This document shows, piece by piece, positions 4,788-5,215 of a stretch of DNA of 5,215 bases. The notes under the pieces were generated by a model. That model worked only from the letters and a program-made list of their open reading frames with translations, was not told the origin of the DNA and searched no databases. Position 1 is the stretch's first letter; each line of letters starts with the position of its first letter. The translations under genes were made by a program, and so were the position numbers. The stretch lies in the NCBI GenBank assembly GCA_050942925.1, contig JBMNOF010000121.1, forward strand, positions 1 to 5,215. The letters run 5' to 3'. This DNA comes from Spyradocola sp050942925. GTDB lineage: Bacteria; Bacillota; Clostridia; Christensenellales; UBA1750.

Positions 4788-5215
4788 TTACATTCCCCTC
4801 CCCATCGCGTTCCGTCCGCCGTCGATCAGAATGTTCTCCCCGTTGAGGAACTGCCCCTTGTCCGAGGCGATGAACAGAACCAGGTCGATGATCTCCTGGG
4901 GCTGGGCCGCGCGCCCCAGCAGCGTCTTCATGTTGGCCATGTCCGGCCGCGTCAGCACCGGCCCCGGGGAAACGCAGACGCACCGGAACCCGTATGCGGA
5001 GCCGTATTGCGCCATCGATTTGGTCAGGCCGAACATCACGCCGCTTTTCGCGGTGGGGTACTCCGCGCCAAAGCCGTCCCCCTCCATGCCCGTGATCGAG
5101 CCGATGTTGACGATCAGCCCGCTCTTCTGCTGGCGCATGTACCGGCTGGCCACGTGGCAAAAGTAGAACTGCCCCTTTAGATTCACGTCCAGACCCCAGT
5201 CGAACACCTCGATGG
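4788..5215 (-). CDS. SDR family oxidoreductase (partial, 5' end outside window)
   Basis: The C-terminal 141 residues of a classical short-chain dehydrogenase/reductase, an NAD(P)-dependent alcohol/ketone oxidoreductase. The frame is open to the window edge, and roughly 110 N-terminal residues, including the TGxxxGxG cofactor motif, are missing. The catalytic tetrad members in view, numbered from the first visible codon, are Asn11 (DVNLKGQFY), Ser39 (IVNIGSITG), and Tyr52 and Lys56 (YPTAK). The PGPVLTRPD segment (83-91) follows, then the usual C-terminal FLNGENILIDGG (122-133). This C-terminus is typical of the gluconate-5-dehydrogenase / FabG-like SDR group, but substrate specificity cannot be assigned. 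It is the first visible gene of the minus-strand unit; its TAA abuts the ATG of the dehydratase-like gene, so the two are almost certainly co-transcribed and translationally coupled. A GTG codon near the window edge is internal and not a start. Confidence 0.92.
   Translation of the reverse strand, partial: IEVFDWGLDVNLKGQFYFCHVASRYMRQQKSGLIVNIGSITGMEGDGFGAEYPTAKSGVMFGLTKSMAQYGSAYGFRCVCVSPGPVLTRPDMANMKTLLGRAAQPQEIIDLVLFIASDKGQFLNGENILIDGGRNAMGRGM
4795..4802 (-). promoter_or_regulatory. Ribosome binding site embedded in the SDR 3' end
   Basis: On the minus strand GGGAGGGG lies inside the last codons of the SDR gene (Gly-Arg-Gly), with AGGGG seven bases before the dehydratase-like ATG. The SDR TAA and the next ATG are adjacent (TAAATG). 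Ribosomes finishing the SDR would be in place to reinitiate, which keeps the two products in a fixed ratio. Confidence 0.7.

Noticed and set aside
3915..5180. A 421-codon open frame on the plus strand antisense to the dehydratase-like and SDR genes
   Set aside because: The opposite strand encodes well-recognised families in full. This frame has no family signature and is rich in Arg, Leu and His as expected of an antisense shadow.

Overview
The window is GC-rich (clearly above 60% by eye) and compactly organised. Genes start behind strong AGGAGG-type Shine-Dalgarno sites, the promoters look like sigma-A promoters, and hairpin plus U-tract terminators are used. This style, together with the protein families present (a PepC aminopeptidase, a DUF1349 protein, a short Flavodoxin_3-type flavodoxin), fits a high-GC gut-type Clostridia genome, perhaps Oscillospiraceae or a relative. 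That placement is an inference; no rRNA or marker gene is present to settle it.

Layout, left to right. (1) 11-46: a symmetrical, probably bidirectional terminator. (2) 57-1237, minus strand: a DUF1349 (concanavalin-like fold) gene followed by a small flavodoxin. Both probably come from one promoter with near-consensus boxes at 1298-1326. (3) 1238-1511: a divergent control region. It holds that minus-strand promoter, a plus-strand promoter at 1373-1401, a stem-loop right at the predicted 5' end of each transcript, and a 12-bp palindrome close to the next gene. (4) 1512-2840, plus strand: a complete aminopeptidase C (bleomycin hydrolase family) with its catalytic triad intact. (5) 2873-2917: a strong terminator placed between convergent genes. 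(6) 2954-5215, minus strand: a probable three-gene operon, transcribed in the order SDR oxidoreductase (5' end outside the window), type I 3-dehydroquinate-dehydratase-like protein, PIG3-type quinone oxidoreductase.

How they work together. The aminopeptidase is a stand-alone housekeeping peptidase. The DUF1349/flavodoxin pair is probably co-transcribed, but no shared function can be read from the sequence. In the right-hand operon the SDR stop codon abuts the dehydratase start codon (TAAATG), which points to translational coupling and a shared pathway. The dehydratase-like protein keeps the Schiff-base Lys and catalytic His of type I dehydroquinases but seems to lack the Glu and Arg of the EWR substrate-binding motif. 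It is also unusually rich in Cys. Together with an SDR and a quinone reductase, this suggests a catabolic or modifying pathway for a dehydroquinate-like or other cyclic/keto substrate rather than standard shikimate synthesis. I regard this as the most interesting lead here. I see no mobile element, CRISPR array, tRNA or rRNA.
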